From assembly GCF_001884735.1 (NCBI RefSeq), contig NZ_MJAP01000002.1, positions 62,001-126,000 on the forward strand: a stretch of 64,000 nt of DNA, in the 5' to 3' direction. A model generated the notes under the pieces. It saw only the letters and a program-made list of their open reading frames with translations, was not told where the DNA came from and searched no databases. The stretch comes from Natronohydrobacter thiooxidans (lineage in GTDB: Bacteria; Pseudomonadota; Alphaproteobacteria; Rhodobacterales; Rhodobacteraceae). Of the stretch, positions 16,777 through 25,202 are shown in pieces (position 1 is the first letter of the stretch; every line of letters begins with the position of its first letter). Made by a program: the position numbers and the translations under genes.

Positions 16777-18161
16777 GACGATGTTCCGGGTCTGACATTC
16801 TGGTTCACCCGGAACAGGTTTGCCGGATCGTATTTCGCCTTGATCGCGGCGAGGCGCTGGTAATTCGCGCCATAGCTCGCCTGCACCCGTTCCTCGCCCT
16901 CATCATCCATCATGAAGTTCACATAGCCGCCTTTCGCGTTGAAGGGATGGACAGCCGCCCAATAGTCCTTCGCCCATTGCTTGACGGCCGGTGCATTGGC
17001 CGGATCGGGATCGACACCTGCAATGACCATGGACCAGGTTGCCTGCCGTGCATTCCAGGCCATTGCGCCCTCATTCACCTCATTGACTGCCCCGTTGATC
17101 GGGTAGAGATGCATCAGCGACAATTCGCTTGGCGCCTTGGCGGCCTGCGCGATATGCGTGTCGATGGCCTCTTCGGAAAGCGATGTCACGAAATCGCCCT
17201 TCCAGTACCATTGCAGCCCTTTGGGGAAGAACGGATCAAACATGGACTGCATGGCCGGAAAGGGGATCTGGTCGACCCAGTTGAAAATCGGTTCCGGCAA
17301 GGCGTCGAGCAATGGTGCCAGAACGGCCTGCCCTTCCTCCTTCGGGCCGTTATAGCAGCCGATGATGGCGCAGGCCTTCGCGCTCCAGAAATCCTTCGGG
17401 AAGGGATCCACGGATGGGACGCGCTTGAGTCCCACGAAAAAGCTGAATTCTCTTGGCGCCGTCTGGAGAAAATCGCGATAGGCGCGCATGACCGCACCGG
17501 CATGCCGTGCCTCCCAGAATATTGGCCCGCCATAGACCGTGTTCACGGGATGGGCGCGAAAGAGAAAGCTGGTCACGATGCCGAAATTGCCCCCGCCGCC
17601 CCGCAGCGCCCAGAACAGATCCGCATGTTCCGTCTCGCTCGCAGTGACGAAACTGCCGTCCGCCAGAACCACATCGGCCGCAATCAGGTTGTCGATGGCC
17701 AGGCCGTGTTTGCGCGACAGATACCCCATGCCGCCACCGAGCGTCAGCCCGGCAATACCCGTGGTCGAGACGATGCCCGCCGGGGTGGCCAGTCCGAACG
17801 CATGGGCGGCGTGATCGACATCGCCCTGTGTGCAACCGGGTTCCGCGCGAATTTCGCGGGCGGACGGGTCTACATGCACGCCCTTCATCATCGACAGGTC
17901 GATCAACAGGCCGTCGTCGCAACTGCCCAGCCCCGGACCATTATGCCCGCCGCCGCGCACCGCGATCAGCAAGCCCTTCTCGCGACCGAAATTCACCGCC
18001 GCAATGACATCGGCGGCATCGGTGCATCGTGCGATCATCAGCGGGCGCTTGTCGATCATACCGTTATAGAGCGCGCGCAGGCTGTCATAATCGCCATCGG
18101 TGGGCCGGACTACGCGCCCGCGCAAAATCTCGGCCAGTGCCGTTGCCAGTTCTTCGCTCAT
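16773..18161 (-). CDS. Berberine-bridge-enzyme-like FAD-linked oxidoreductase
   Basis: The 462-residue flavoprotein has a FAD_binding_4 (PCMH) domain (about 35-205) with RGGGHNGPG, whose His is the usual site of covalent 8-alpha FAD attachment, and the GGGMGYLSRKHG and GGGGNFGIVT loops. The C-terminal BBE motif YDPANLFRVNQNV occupies the last about 40 residues. Such enzymes oxidise alcohols, sugars or phenolics using O2. No signal peptide is seen, so it is cytoplasmic. GGGAGG lies before the ATG. The next gene overlaps by 4 bp and the AraC-type gene lies upstream on the same strand, so substrate-induced expression through AraC is likely. Confidence 0.88.
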   Translation of the reverse strand: MSEELATALAEILRGRVVRPTDGDYDSLRALYNGMIDKRPLMIARCTDAADVIAAVNFGREKGLLIAVRGGGHNGPGLGSCDDGLLIDLSMMKGVHVDPSAREIRAEPGCTQGDVDHAAHAFGLATPAGIVSTTGIAGLTLGGGMGYLSRKHGLAIDNLIAADVVLADGSFVTASETEHADLFWALRGGGGNFGIVTSFLFRAHPVNTVYGGPIFWEARHAGAVMRAYRDFLQTAPREFSFFVGLKRVPSVDPFPKDFWSAKACAIIGCYNGPKEEGQAVLAPLLDALPEPIFNWVDQIPFPAMQSMFDPFFPKGLQWYWKGDFVTSLSEEAIDTHIAQAAKAPSELSLMHLYPINGAVNEVNEGAMAWNARQATWSMVIAGVDPDPANAPAVKQWAKDYWAAVHPFNAKGGYVNFMMDDEGEERVQASYGANYQRLAAIKAKYDPANLFRVNQNVRPGTSS

Positions 18162-18263
18162 GACATCCTCCCGTGTTGAGCCGGTCGGATGCAGGATATG
18201 TGCGACTGCGCCGCCTCGTCTTGGGCTGCCGCGACAAAGACTTGGACTCAGGCGAAAGCGCGA

Positions 18264-19262
18264 TCAGGGATAGAGCCCCGCGACAGCCGGTCGCCCCCCC
18301 TCGCTGCGCATCTCTCCGGGGGTTGCACCGAAGCGGCGGCGGAAACAGCGGTTGAAGTAGGAGATATCGCTGAAGCCGCAGGTGAAGGCCACGGTGGTGA
18401 TGCTGAACCCGCTGTAGCGTGCGTCGCTCAACATCCTTCGTGCATGGGCGAGCCTCTGGTGCAGCACGAATTTGGTGAAGGTCGTTCCATCGGTTTCAAA
18501 CAGTCTTTGCACACTGCGCGGTGTCAGATTGAACCGCGCCGCCACAGTACCGATATTCAGGCCGCAATCCTTGGACTGCTTGCTGACAAAATGCTTGATC
18601 GACGCCAACTGAGCGGCGCGCAGACCACGCCCGCGAATCTGTTCGGTCGCATCACGCCCCGCGCCCAATGCGAGGGCCAGAAGATCGCACAGATGGCGTG
18701 ACGCCAGCTGTGTCGCGCTCCGGTCCAATGTCCTCCAATGCGCCTTGAGGAATTCGACATAGCCGAGCAAATGCCGAAAGGCACCCGACCGCGTGGGCAT
18801 GGGGCGCATGAGTGCCGCATCCAGATCGACCACCAGGGGTTCAATCGTTGCGCGCGTCACGCAGAAGGTCTGGAACGTTCCGAAGGAACGGGACGCGAAT
18901 GTCGAGGCCTCCTCAGCCATCAACCCACTGGCCTGACCGTGCCGAACCTCGACTTCATGCCCGTTCTGTCTGGCAACGAAACCATGGGAGGGGACCACCA
19001 GCCCGATCGCTTCAACCCCGTCTGTCACCATGGATGGAGAGCGGACAATCCGCAGCGGCGAGCTGGCGGAGGACCAAAGGACAAGATCGGGCAAGCTGCG
19101 CACTGTCACATCAATATGCAACGGAGTCTCACCGACAGGTTCAATCCGGGCATTGAAGACCTGTCGCTCCCAGAAGCTCCGCAAGGCGGGCAAGCGATCC
19201 CGTTCTGCCAATCTACGGCTTGAAAATCGCACTGGTGCAAAATCGACTTGCTGCGAATGCAT
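18264..19262 (-). CDS. AraC-family transcriptional regulator
   Basis: The 332-residue protein has an AraC-binding-like N-terminal sensor domain (about 20-200) and a C-terminal AraC/XylS double HTH (about 225-325), with VAARFNLTPRSVQRLF as first helix pair and FTCGFSDISYFNRCFRRRFG as the classic second one. Proteins of this layout resemble FeaR/AlkB-type activators that respond to small organic substrates. I took the ATG at 19262 instead of the GTG six bases upstream. It is 102 bp upstream of the FAD oxidoreductase operon on the same strand and is the most likely activator of that operon. Confidence 0.85.
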   Translation of the reverse strand: MHSQQVDFAPVRFSSRRLAERDRLPALRSFWERQVFNARIEPVGETPLHIDVTVRSLPDLVLWSSASSPLRIVRSPSMVTDGVEAIGLVVPSHGFVARQNGHEVEVRHGQASGLMAEEASTFASRSFGTFQTFCVTRATIEPLVVDLDAALMRPMPTRSGAFRHLLGYVEFLKAHWRTLDRSATQLASRHLCDLLALALGAGRDATEQIRGRGLRAAQLASIKHFVSKQSKDCGLNIGTVAARFNLTPRSVQRLFETDGTTFTKFVLHQRLAHARRMLSDARYSGFSITTVAFTCGFSDISYFNRCFRRRFGATPGEMRSEGGRPAVAGLYP

Positions 19263-19533
19263 CGGCACCTCCGCTGCCCGACGGCGCGGCGCATATTAGA
19301 GGATCTTGCACTTCAAGGCAAATGCACCGCCATCTACAGGGTATTGTCGCAAGCACAGGGCTTCTTGGGAGAAGAATCACCCTGAACCGATCCGCCGGGC
19401 ACGGATTGAGCATGAAGCAAACAGGGCAGACCATATCAGACGTGGTGACCCCGCCTTGCGTCATGCGCGTAATCGATTGTGCGGATCCGCGCGATACCCG
19501 GTCATAATATCCAAATAGTCTCCAAATCCTGTC

Positions 19534-19556
19534 CCCGCCAACAGGCGGGCTTTCTT
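19534..19556 (+). terminator. Rho-independent terminator-like hairpin
   Basis: CCCGCC-AACA-GGCGGG forms a 6-bp stem with a 4-nt loop, followed by CTTTCTT. No plus-strand gene ends just before it. The preceding AAATCCTGTCCCCGCCA resembles the 3' end of a tRNA gene, but no matching 5' acceptor (GGCGGGG) or tRNA body is present upstream. Confidence 0.5.
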
Positions 19557-19597
19557 ATGCCGCGCAGTCCCGTGGAAGCAAGAGGGTCGAAAAGCCC

Positions 19598-19637
19598 GAT
19601 GGCGCGACGGCGCGATGGCGCGATGGCGCGATGCGCA
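19598..19637 (+). repeat. Tandem 8-bp repeat (GATGGCGC)
   Basis: Five consecutive units follow the pattern GATGGCGC: units 1, 3 and 4 are exact, unit 2 is GACGGCGC, and unit 5 is a partial GATGCGCA. The array lies in non-coding DNA. It may simply be a slippage product. Confidence 0.8.
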
Positions 19638-20029
19638 AGATGATCAGGCGGATAACTGCCCGGGAATACAGCACCCAAAGCCGAGAGAATGGAGTGAGAA
19701 TCAGCGCCTTACCGCTCGGCATCATCCAGCACGGGCGGCCACCACCTATGCGCTGGGTGCAAGGATGCAAGCTCGATCTCTGTGCGCTTTCCGGGACATG
19801 TCCCTTGGGCGCGACACGAAAACCAAGAGCTGGTGGCGCATAAACTTCCAAACTATGTCCGAAATCGGGTGAACCTGCCGCGCGGGGCAGGTTATGCTCG
19901 GCATAATGCTAAGGTAATCGGGTCAAGCCGGACCTGCGAGGTGAACTTGTGTTGCGCTATCGTTCCGAAGGGAATAGCAAGCAACGGGATCTCGCTCCGG
20001 TCCTGCCCGGTGTTTTCGGGATAAACCGC

Positions 20030-20902
20030 ATGAATAACACGCTCCGCATTGACAGTTTCGAAGCGCAGATAGAGCCGATCACCGCTCAGTCGCGTGCATT
20101 GCTGCATGAACTGACGGTCAGTGTGCATTGGCCTCACCGCGAAAGTGATATTGATCTGCTGATCCGGCTCGGGAAAGGCTATATTGCTTTGGATGAAATC
20201 GGACGCCCGCTAGGCTCGGCCATGCATTTCCCGATGGGGGATGATTTCGCCATGATGGGGATGATGGTCACACCGCCGCGCCTGCAAGCACAAGGTGCGG
20301 GGCGCGCCTTGATGAAACGGATCTTGGAAGATTGCGACGGGCGTGACCTGCGACTGAACGCCACCCGCTCGGGCTACCGGCTTTACAGAAGCGCCGGATT
20401 TGTCGATGTCGGGATGGTTTATCAGCATCAGGGCATGGTCGGTTCCGTGGCGCAGGTTGATTCGGTGGCCGGGGTCGACCTGGCGGTAATCAGTGCCAAG
20501 GACAGTGCCGCAATCGCTCAGATGGATGCGCGCGCCTTCGGCGCCAGCCGCACTGCAGTTCTTGACGCGCTTCTGGGGGTGTCGACCGGGCTGGTCGCCA
20601 TGCGCGGCGGGCAACCTTGTGGCTTTGCCCTGATGCGCCGCTTCGGCAAGGGGCATGTCATCGGCCCGCTGGTGGCCGATAGCGAAGCGCTGGCCATGCT
20701 GATCGCCGCCAGTCTGATGCGTCAGGCGCAAGGCAGCTTTGTGCGGGTTGACACGCCCTGCGCGGGGCAGGGGCTACGCAGGTTTCTGACCGACTCCGGA
20801 CTGCCGGAGTTCGACACCGTTACCGAAATGCGCCTTGGCCCGCAGCGCCGCGCGAGCGAAGGTTTGAAGACCTATGGTCTTGCTGCCCATTCGTTGGGCT
20901 AG
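20030..20902 (+). CDS. GNAT-family acetyltransferase (double-domain type)
   Basis: The 290-residue protein has a GNAT N-acetyltransferase domain (about 15-135), with the acetyl-CoA loop RLQAQGAGRALM and the YRSAGF strand/loop. A second, GNAT-like C-terminal domain (about 150-280) contains GFALMRRFGKGHVIGPLVA, as in the YitH/GNAT_18 type. The ATG at 20030 was chosen because the GNAT fold starts directly after it. The upstream in-frame extension is unlike protein. It is a paralogue of the protein at 24356-25186: same architecture, near-identical RxFGxGHVxGP motif and similar C-terminal end. It probably acetylates an amine, but the substrate cannot be told. Confidence 0.82.
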   Translation: MNNTLRIDSFEAQIEPITAQSRALLHELTVSVHWPHRESDIDLLIRLGKGYIALDEIGRPLGSAMHFPMGDDFAMMGMMVTPPRLQAQGAGRALMKRILEDCDGRDLRLNATRSGYRLYRSAGFVDVGMVYQHQGMVGSVAQVDSVAGVDLAVISAKDSAAIAQMDARAFGASRTAVLDALLGVSTGLVAMRGGQPCGFALMRRFGKGHVIGPLVADSEALAMLIAASLMRQAQGSFVRVDTPCAGQGLRRFLTDSGLPEFDTVTEMRLGPQRRASEGLKTYGLAAHSLG

Positions 20903-20911
20903 TTGAAAGCT

Positions 20912-20943
20912 GAAAAAGGAAAACGGCGGGATCTTCCCCGCCG
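20912..20943 (-). terminator. Rho-independent terminator of the DAO-HAD operon
   Basis: Read on the minus strand, CGGCGGG-GAAGAT-CCCGCCG is followed by TTTTCCTTTTT. It has a perfect 7-bp stem and a T-rich tail, right after the oxidase gene stop. It also lies just behind the convergent GNAT gene. Confidence 0.8.
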
Positions 20944-20949
20944 ATCCTG

Positions 20950-22239
20950 TCACGACAGCCGATCCTTCAGCCTGAACCACATCCCCGCCAGCGGCAGAAA
21001 CCAGGGCTTGCCATTCAGCGCAGGCACGGCGGGCCAGTCCATCCCGTCCAGCGGGTTGGTATCCCTGCGCCCCATCGCCAGATCGGCCAGTACCTGACCC
21101 AGCAATGTGGACAACTGCGCCCCGTGGCCGGAATAGCCCATGCCATAGATCATCCCGTCGGCCTCGCCCGCACGGGGGAAGCGATCGGTGGTCAGCCCGA
21201 CCAGCCCGCCCCAGCAATAGTCGATCTCGATGCCTGACAAATGCGGGAAGATCCCTTCCATCGCCGCGCGCAGAAACTCGCCGGATTTCGCGTCGGATCT
21301 CTGGTCTGACACTGCCGAAAACCGTGCCCGCCCGCCAAGGATCAGGCGGTTATCGGGCGACAGGCGGAAATAATTGCCGACATTGAGCGAGGTGACACAG
21401 GTACGGTTGCCCGGCATCGTCGCCGCCACCTCGGCCTCTGTGAGGGGCCGTGTCGCGATGATGAAGGACGCCATGGAGATAATGCGCTTGCGGAAATGGC
21501 CGAGCGGCGCCCCCGGCACCTGCGCTGAATAGGCCCCCGTCGCCGCGATCACAGTATTCGCAGCCAGTCGCCCGCGCGGGGTTTCCAGTTCCCACCCGTC
21601 GCGGGTTTTCCTGCGCCCGGTGACGGGGGTGTTTTCCCAGATCGTGGCGCCGTGGCGCTGGCTGGCATCAGCCAGCCCGGTCAGGTACTTGCCCATATGC
21701 ATCATGGCGGATTTCCGGAACAGGGCCGCACCGTGGAAGGCTTGCGAGCCTATTTCACCCGCCAGATCGGCGCGGTCCAGCCAGGCAGTGTCAGGATCAA
21801 CCTCGCGGGCGATCAGTTCCTGATTGGCCTGCAGCCCCGCAACATGGCTGGGCTTTGATGCCAGTTTCAGCTTGCCAGAACGACGAAAATCGCAGGCAAT
21901 GCCTTCCTCGGCGATGACATCCTCAATCATGTCGATCGAGCGGTCATAGGCCTGATAGAGCGCCTTCGCGCGCTCCGCCCCCAGATGCGCCTTGGCATCC
22001 CCATAACCATGGGCCACGCCGTTATTCAGATGGCCGCCATTGCGCCCCGACCCACCGGCGCCGACATGGGCAGCGTCAAGCACCGCGACCTTCACCCCCT
22101 GCCGCGCCAGTTTGCGCGCGGCATTGAGACCAGTGAACCCCGCGCCGATCACCGCCACGTCATAGCGGCCCTCGACCGGCCCGGCATGCCCGCCTGCAAA
22201 GGCGGGAGCCGTGTCGTGCCAGTAGGAGGCGAGTTTCAT
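20950..22239 (-). CDS. FAD-dependent amine oxidase, DAO family (PuuB-like)
   Basis: The 429-residue protein has a Rossmann FAD site near residue 30 (VIGAGFTGLNAARKLA), the GSGRNGGHLNNG loop typical of gamma-glutamylputrescine oxidase and related enzymes, and a C-terminal GMGYSGHGAQLSTLLGQ segment that closes over FAD. Relatives oxidise secondary or primary amines to aldehydes with H2O2 release. It is cytoplasmic. Its start lies 3 bp after the stop of the HAD gene and the pair ends at a strong terminator. In this region a second DAO, an aminotransferase and GabD point to amine catabolism, but no gamma-glutamylputrescine synthetase is present, so the substrate is probably not made the Puu way. 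Confidence 0.88.
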   Translation of the reverse strand: MKLASYWHDTAPAFAGGHAGPVEGRYDVAVIGAGFTGLNAARKLARQGVKVAVLDAAHVGAGGSGRNGGHLNNGVAHGYGDAKAHLGAERAKALYQAYDRSIDMIEDVIAEEGIACDFRRSGKLKLASKPSHVAGLQANQELIAREVDPDTAWLDRADLAGEIGSQAFHGAALFRKSAMMHMGKYLTGLADASQRHGATIWENTPVTGRRKTRDGWELETPRGRLAANTVIAATGAYSAQVPGAPLGHFRKRIISMASFIIATRPLTEAEVAATMPGNRTCVTSLNVGNYFRLSPDNRLILGGRARFSAVSDQRSDAKSGEFLRAAMEGIFPHLSGIEIDYCWGGLVGLTTDRFPRAGEADGMIYGMGYSGHGAQLSTLLGQVLADLAMGRRDTNPLDGMDWPAVPALNGKPWFLPLAGMWFRLKDRLS

Positions 22240-22242
22240 GGT

Positions 22243-22908
22243 TCAGAGCCCCAGAACGCCGGGCAGATACGAGACGTTCGCCACCTCGGTATAGCCGTAA
22301 TAGGGGTTTGCAGGCTCGTGGCCGCGATTGACCCAGACCTTGTTCTTGATCCCCAGATCATGCGCGGTCATCAGGTCATAGCGGAAGCTTGACGAGACAT
22401 GCAGGAAATCTTCGGGACCGGCGTTCAGCGTGTCGAACATATACTCGAAGGCGCGCATATGCGGCTTGTAGGCACCGGCGCTTTCAGCGGTCAGGACATG
22501 GGTGATGGGTGCGCCGAGTTTCGCGATATTATGCGGAATCTGGGCATTCATCGAATTGGTCAGTGCCACCAGCGGGATTTCCTTGGCGACCTTGGCCAGA
22601 CCCTCGGGCACGTCGGGATTCGGCCCCCAGGTCGGTACGCGGTTATAGATCTCTTCCGCGACAGCAGGATCGAAGGCCACGCCGTTGCGCTTGCAGGTAC
22701 GCTCCAGCGAATTGTAGACGACCTCGGCATAGGGTTTCCAGTCCTGCATCACCTCGTCAAGGCGATAGGCAGAGAAGTCGCGGATAAACTCTTCCATCTT
22801 CTCGGGGGAAAGCTGCGCGCCGTAATGGTCGCGGGCGGCGCCAGCCATGTCGAAGTAGATCATGGTGCCGTGGCAGTCGAAGCTGACAAATTTCGGGCGA
22901 AAGGTCAT
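22243..22908 (-). CDS. HAD hydrolase, L-2-haloacid dehalogenase-like (type II)
   Basis: The 221-residue protein is a HAD-superfamily hydrolase of the haloacid dehalogenase type II group. Motif I FDCHGTMI carries the nucleophilic Asp. LTNS is motif II, KPHMRAFEYM carries the motif III Lys, and VSSSFRYDLMTAHDLG replaces the usual acidic motif IV, as in dehalogenases. The long frame upstream is antisense to the ArgE-like gene and is not coding. The start was set at 22908, where the HAD fold begins. Its role in an amine cluster is unclear. Activity on a phosphorylated or halogenated intermediate is possible. It is divergent from the ArgE-like gene. Confidence 0.85.
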   Translation of the reverse strand: MTFRPKFVSFDCHGTMIYFDMAGAARDHYGAQLSPEKMEEFIRDFSAYRLDEVMQDWKPYAEVVYNSLERTCKRNGVAFDPAVAEEIYNRVPTWGPNPDVPEGLAKVAKEIPLVALTNSMNAQIPHNIAKLGAPITHVLTAESAGAYKPHMRAFEYMFDTLNAGPEDFLHVSSSFRYDLMTAHDLGIKNKVWVNRGHEPANPYYGYTEVANVSYLPGVLGL

Positions 22909-23004
22909 GGCGGTCTCCGGGTTGCGATTGATACTCCATGATTGCCCCCTCGCCGCGACAGAGCTTGCTGCATCTGGCAGGACAAGCGCAGGAAATTGCG
23001 AATC

Positions 23005-23022
23005 CGCGGCACGTCGCGGCAC
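23005..23022. repeat. 8-bp direct repeat in a divergent promoter region
   Basis: CGCGGCAC occurs twice, separated by GT, in the 201-bp gap between the divergent HAD and ArgE-like genes. Such a repeat could be a regulator site (for example for the nearby Lrp-type protein), but by eye alone it may also be chance in GC-rich DNA. Confidence 0.3.
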
Positions 23023-23109
23023 AGCCTGCCGGATGCGGGCAAAACAAACCCGCCCCTTCTGACCGGGGCAGGGCATGGTTTCGGGCAGGATGACAGGAGG
23101 ACCCATGAC

Positions 23110-24234
23110 ATGACTTTTCAGACCCTGACCCCCGAGGCGATGCTGGCGCGTCTGGTTGGTTTCGACAGTGTCGTAGGACGACCGAATGCGCCGATCATCG
23201 ACTTCCTGCGTGAGGGGCTGAGCGTGCAGGGCCTGTCTGTCCATGTCCTGCCGGGGCCCGAAGGCGACCGGGCGAATCTGTTCGCGAGCATCGGCCCGGA
23301 GGACCGGCCGGGTTATGTGCTGTCGGGGCATCTCGATGTCGTGCCCGCCTCTGAACCCGATTGGCGCGGCGATCCGTTCACCCTGCGCGAGGACGGCGAG
23401 CGGCTGATCGGGCGCGGGGCCTGCGACATGAAGGGCTTTGTTGCCGCTGCTGTGGCCATGGTGCCCGAACTTGCCCGCATGAAGCTGCGCGCACCGATCC
23501 ACCTGGCGCTCTCCTATGACGAAGAGGCCGGGTGTCGCGGCGTGCCGCATCTGCTGGCGGCACTGCCCGGACTCTGCGCCCCGCCCGCAGGCGCGATTAT
23601 CGGCGAGCCGTCGAACCTGACACCGGTACTCGCGCATAAGGGCAAGGCGGCCATCCGGCTGAGCGCGAAGGGCGTTGCCGGGCACTCCTCGCGTCCCGAT
23701 CTGGGGCGAAATGCGGTGCATCATCTGGTCCCGGTGCTTGCGGCAGCAGTGGAACAGGCGCAGGCGCTGCAAAGTGGTCCACAGGACGGGCGCTTTGCCC
23801 CGTCCTGGTCGAGCTTGCAGATCGGAACTCTTGCGGGGGGGCAGGCGATCAATATCATCCCCGACTCGGCGCAGGCCGAGATCGAGGCCCGCGCCATTGC
23901 CGGGGTGGACCCGTCAGACCTGTTGACCCCGGTGATCGACGCCGCGAAAGCTGCGGGCGTCGATGTCGAGCTGCTGTCACGCTATCCCGCGCTGGCGCTG
24001 GCGCCCGATCATCCGCTGGCGGCCCTGATCACGCGGCTGAGCGCGCGGGAGCCTCTGGGGGCGGTCAGCTATGGCACAGAGGCCGGTCTGTTTCAGGCTG
24101 CTGGCATTCCCGCCGTGATCTGTGGACCGGGCGACATTTCCCGCGCCCACAAGCCCGAGGAATACCTCACCCGCACCGAGTTGCACGCAACCTGTGCGCT
24201 GATCCGGCGTCTGGGCGAAACCCTGAGCGACTGA
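23110..24234 (+). CDS. M20 deacylase, acetylornithine-deacetylase-like (ArgE)
   Basis: The 374-residue metallohydrolase has all M20 signatures: SGHLDVVP, GRGACDMKG with the bridging Asp, DEEAGCRG with the general-base Glu pair, a Glu in GEPS, and a final His in RAHKPEEY. It is closest in pattern to ArgE, which removes acetyl from N-acetylornithine. Here it lies away from arginine biosynthesis genes and next to GNAT acetyltransferase and aminotransferase genes, so it may deacetylate an acetylated amine intermediate in catabolism. AGGAGG lies about 9 bp before the ATG at 23110. It heads a four-gene plus-strand set. Confidence 0.88.
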   Translation: MTFQTLTPEAMLARLVGFDSVVGRPNAPIIDFLREGLSVQGLSVHVLPGPEGDRANLFASIGPEDRPGYVLSGHLDVVPASEPDWRGDPFTLREDGERLIGRGACDMKGFVAAAVAMVPELARMKLRAPIHLALSYDEEAGCRGVPHLLAALPGLCAPPAGAIIGEPSNLTPVLAHKGKAAIRLSAKGVAGHSSRPDLGRNAVHHLVPVLAAAVEQAQALQSGPQDGRFAPSWSSLQIGTLAGGQAINIIPDSAQAEIEARAIAGVDPSDLLTPVIDAAKAAGVDVELLSRYPALALAPDHPLAALITRLSAREPLGAVSYGTEAGLFQAAGIPAVICGPGDISRAHKPEEYLTRTELHATCALIRRLGETLSD

Positions 24235-24355
24235 CAGCATTTTCTGCGGCATGGTTTGCGAGCCGTGGCGCAAACTGCCGCACCAAGGCGGGAACAGGAC
24301 AAAGATTCCGTGCCCCAAGGCGTAGGCTAGAGGAAACGAAACAGGGAAACCTGCC

Positions 24356-25186
24356 ATGACCGAAATTGTTACATCTGCCCCGACTGCCCTCGAAATCGCG
24401 CCCTTCACCGAGGCCCATCTGCCCGGTGCGCTGGCCCTGTCGCAGGCCGCGGGCTGGCCACATCGGATCGAAGACTGGGCGCTTGGCCTGTCGGTATCGC
24501 AAGGGGTTGCGGCCGTCTCGAACGGCCGCGTCGTCAGCACGGGGCTGTGCTCCTTTCACGGGCCGGTGGCGACGCTCAACATGATCATCGTCGATGAAAC
24601 CATGCGCGGACAGGGGTTGGGGCGGCAGGTCATGGAGCGCATCATCGCGCTGGCGGGGGATCGCGAGATGCGCCTTGTCGCCACCGACGAGGGGCTGCCG
24701 CTCTATCGCAAACTGGGCTTTTCCGAGGCCGGACGTATCGTGCAGCTTCAGGGGCTGGCCCGCGCAACCCCACCCGAGCGACCGGTCTGCGTCGGCCCTG
24801 CCGATATTGACATGCTGGCCGCGATGGACCTGGCCGCCAGCGGGATGCAGCGCCAGCCCCTGCTGACGCGTATCGCGGAGATGGGCGAGACCCTGACAAC
24901 CGAAGGCGGTTTTGCCCTGCTGCGCCCGTTTGGCCGGGGCCACGTCCTTGGCCCGGTTGTGGCGCAGGATGCCGCCACCGCCCGCGCGCTGATCGCCGCT
25001 GCCGCGAGCCATCTGGCCGGGCATTTCCTGCGGATTGATATGCCCGAAGATCAGGGGCTGGCCGCCTTTGTCGAAACTCTTGGCCTGTCAAGGTCGGGCG
25101 GCGGAACGGCGATGGTGCGCGCACCACGGCCCCGCCCGCAAAGCAACCTGCAGACCCACGCTCTTATCTCGCAAGCCCTCGGCTGA
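24356..25186 (+). CDS. GNAT-family acetyltransferase (double-domain type), paralogue
   Basis: The 276-residue protein has an N-terminal GNAT domain (about 12-130), with MIIVDETMRGQGLGRQVM as the acetyl-CoA binding loop and YRKLGFSEAG near its end. The C-terminal domain (about 140-265) contains LLRPFGRGHVLGPVVA. It is clearly paralogous to the 20030-20902 protein in order, length and motifs. It sits between the ArgE-like deacylase gene and a class III aminotransferase gene on the same strand, 16 bp before the latter. An acetyltransferase and a deacetylase in one set suggest that acetylation protects an amine during catabolism. Confidence 0.85.
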   Translation: MTEIVTSAPTALEIAPFTEAHLPGALALSQAAGWPHRIEDWALGLSVSQGVAAVSNGRVVSTGLCSFHGPVATLNMIIVDETMRGQGLGRQVMERIIALAGDREMRLVATDEGLPLYRKLGFSEAGRIVQLQGLARATPPERPVCVGPADIDMLAAMDLAASGMQRQPLLTRIAEMGETLTTEGGFALLRPFGRGHVLGPVVAQDAATARALIAAAASHLAGHFLRIDMPEDQGLAAFVETLGLSRSGGGTAMVRAPRPRPQSNLQTHALISQALG

Positions 25187-25202
25187 GCTATCGGAGATTC
25201 CC

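Larger units (their letters stand above)
19263..20029. other. 767-bp region without convincing gene
   Basis: No reading frame here has a recognisable domain, good start and typical composition on either strand. It holds the promoter side of the AraC gene, an orphan terminator-like hairpin at 19534-19556 preceded by a tRNA-3'-end-like stretch, and a short tandem repeat at 19598-19637. It separates the accessory block from the amine-catabolism block and may be an old insertion or recombination site. Confidence 0.5.

Noticed and set aside
19220..19507. Overlapping frames on both strands upstream of the AraC gene
   Set aside because: No domain, no ribosome site, and amino-acid composition typical of random GC-rich DNA.
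19430..19545. Possible tRNA gene ending at the CCCCGCCA stretch
   Set aside because: No complementary 5' acceptor, D-arm or T-arm pairing is present in the preceding 110 bases.
22909..23772. Long in-frame upstream extension of the HAD hydrolase frame
   Set aside because: It runs antisense through the ArgE-like gene and does not resemble the HAD family. The family start is at 22908.
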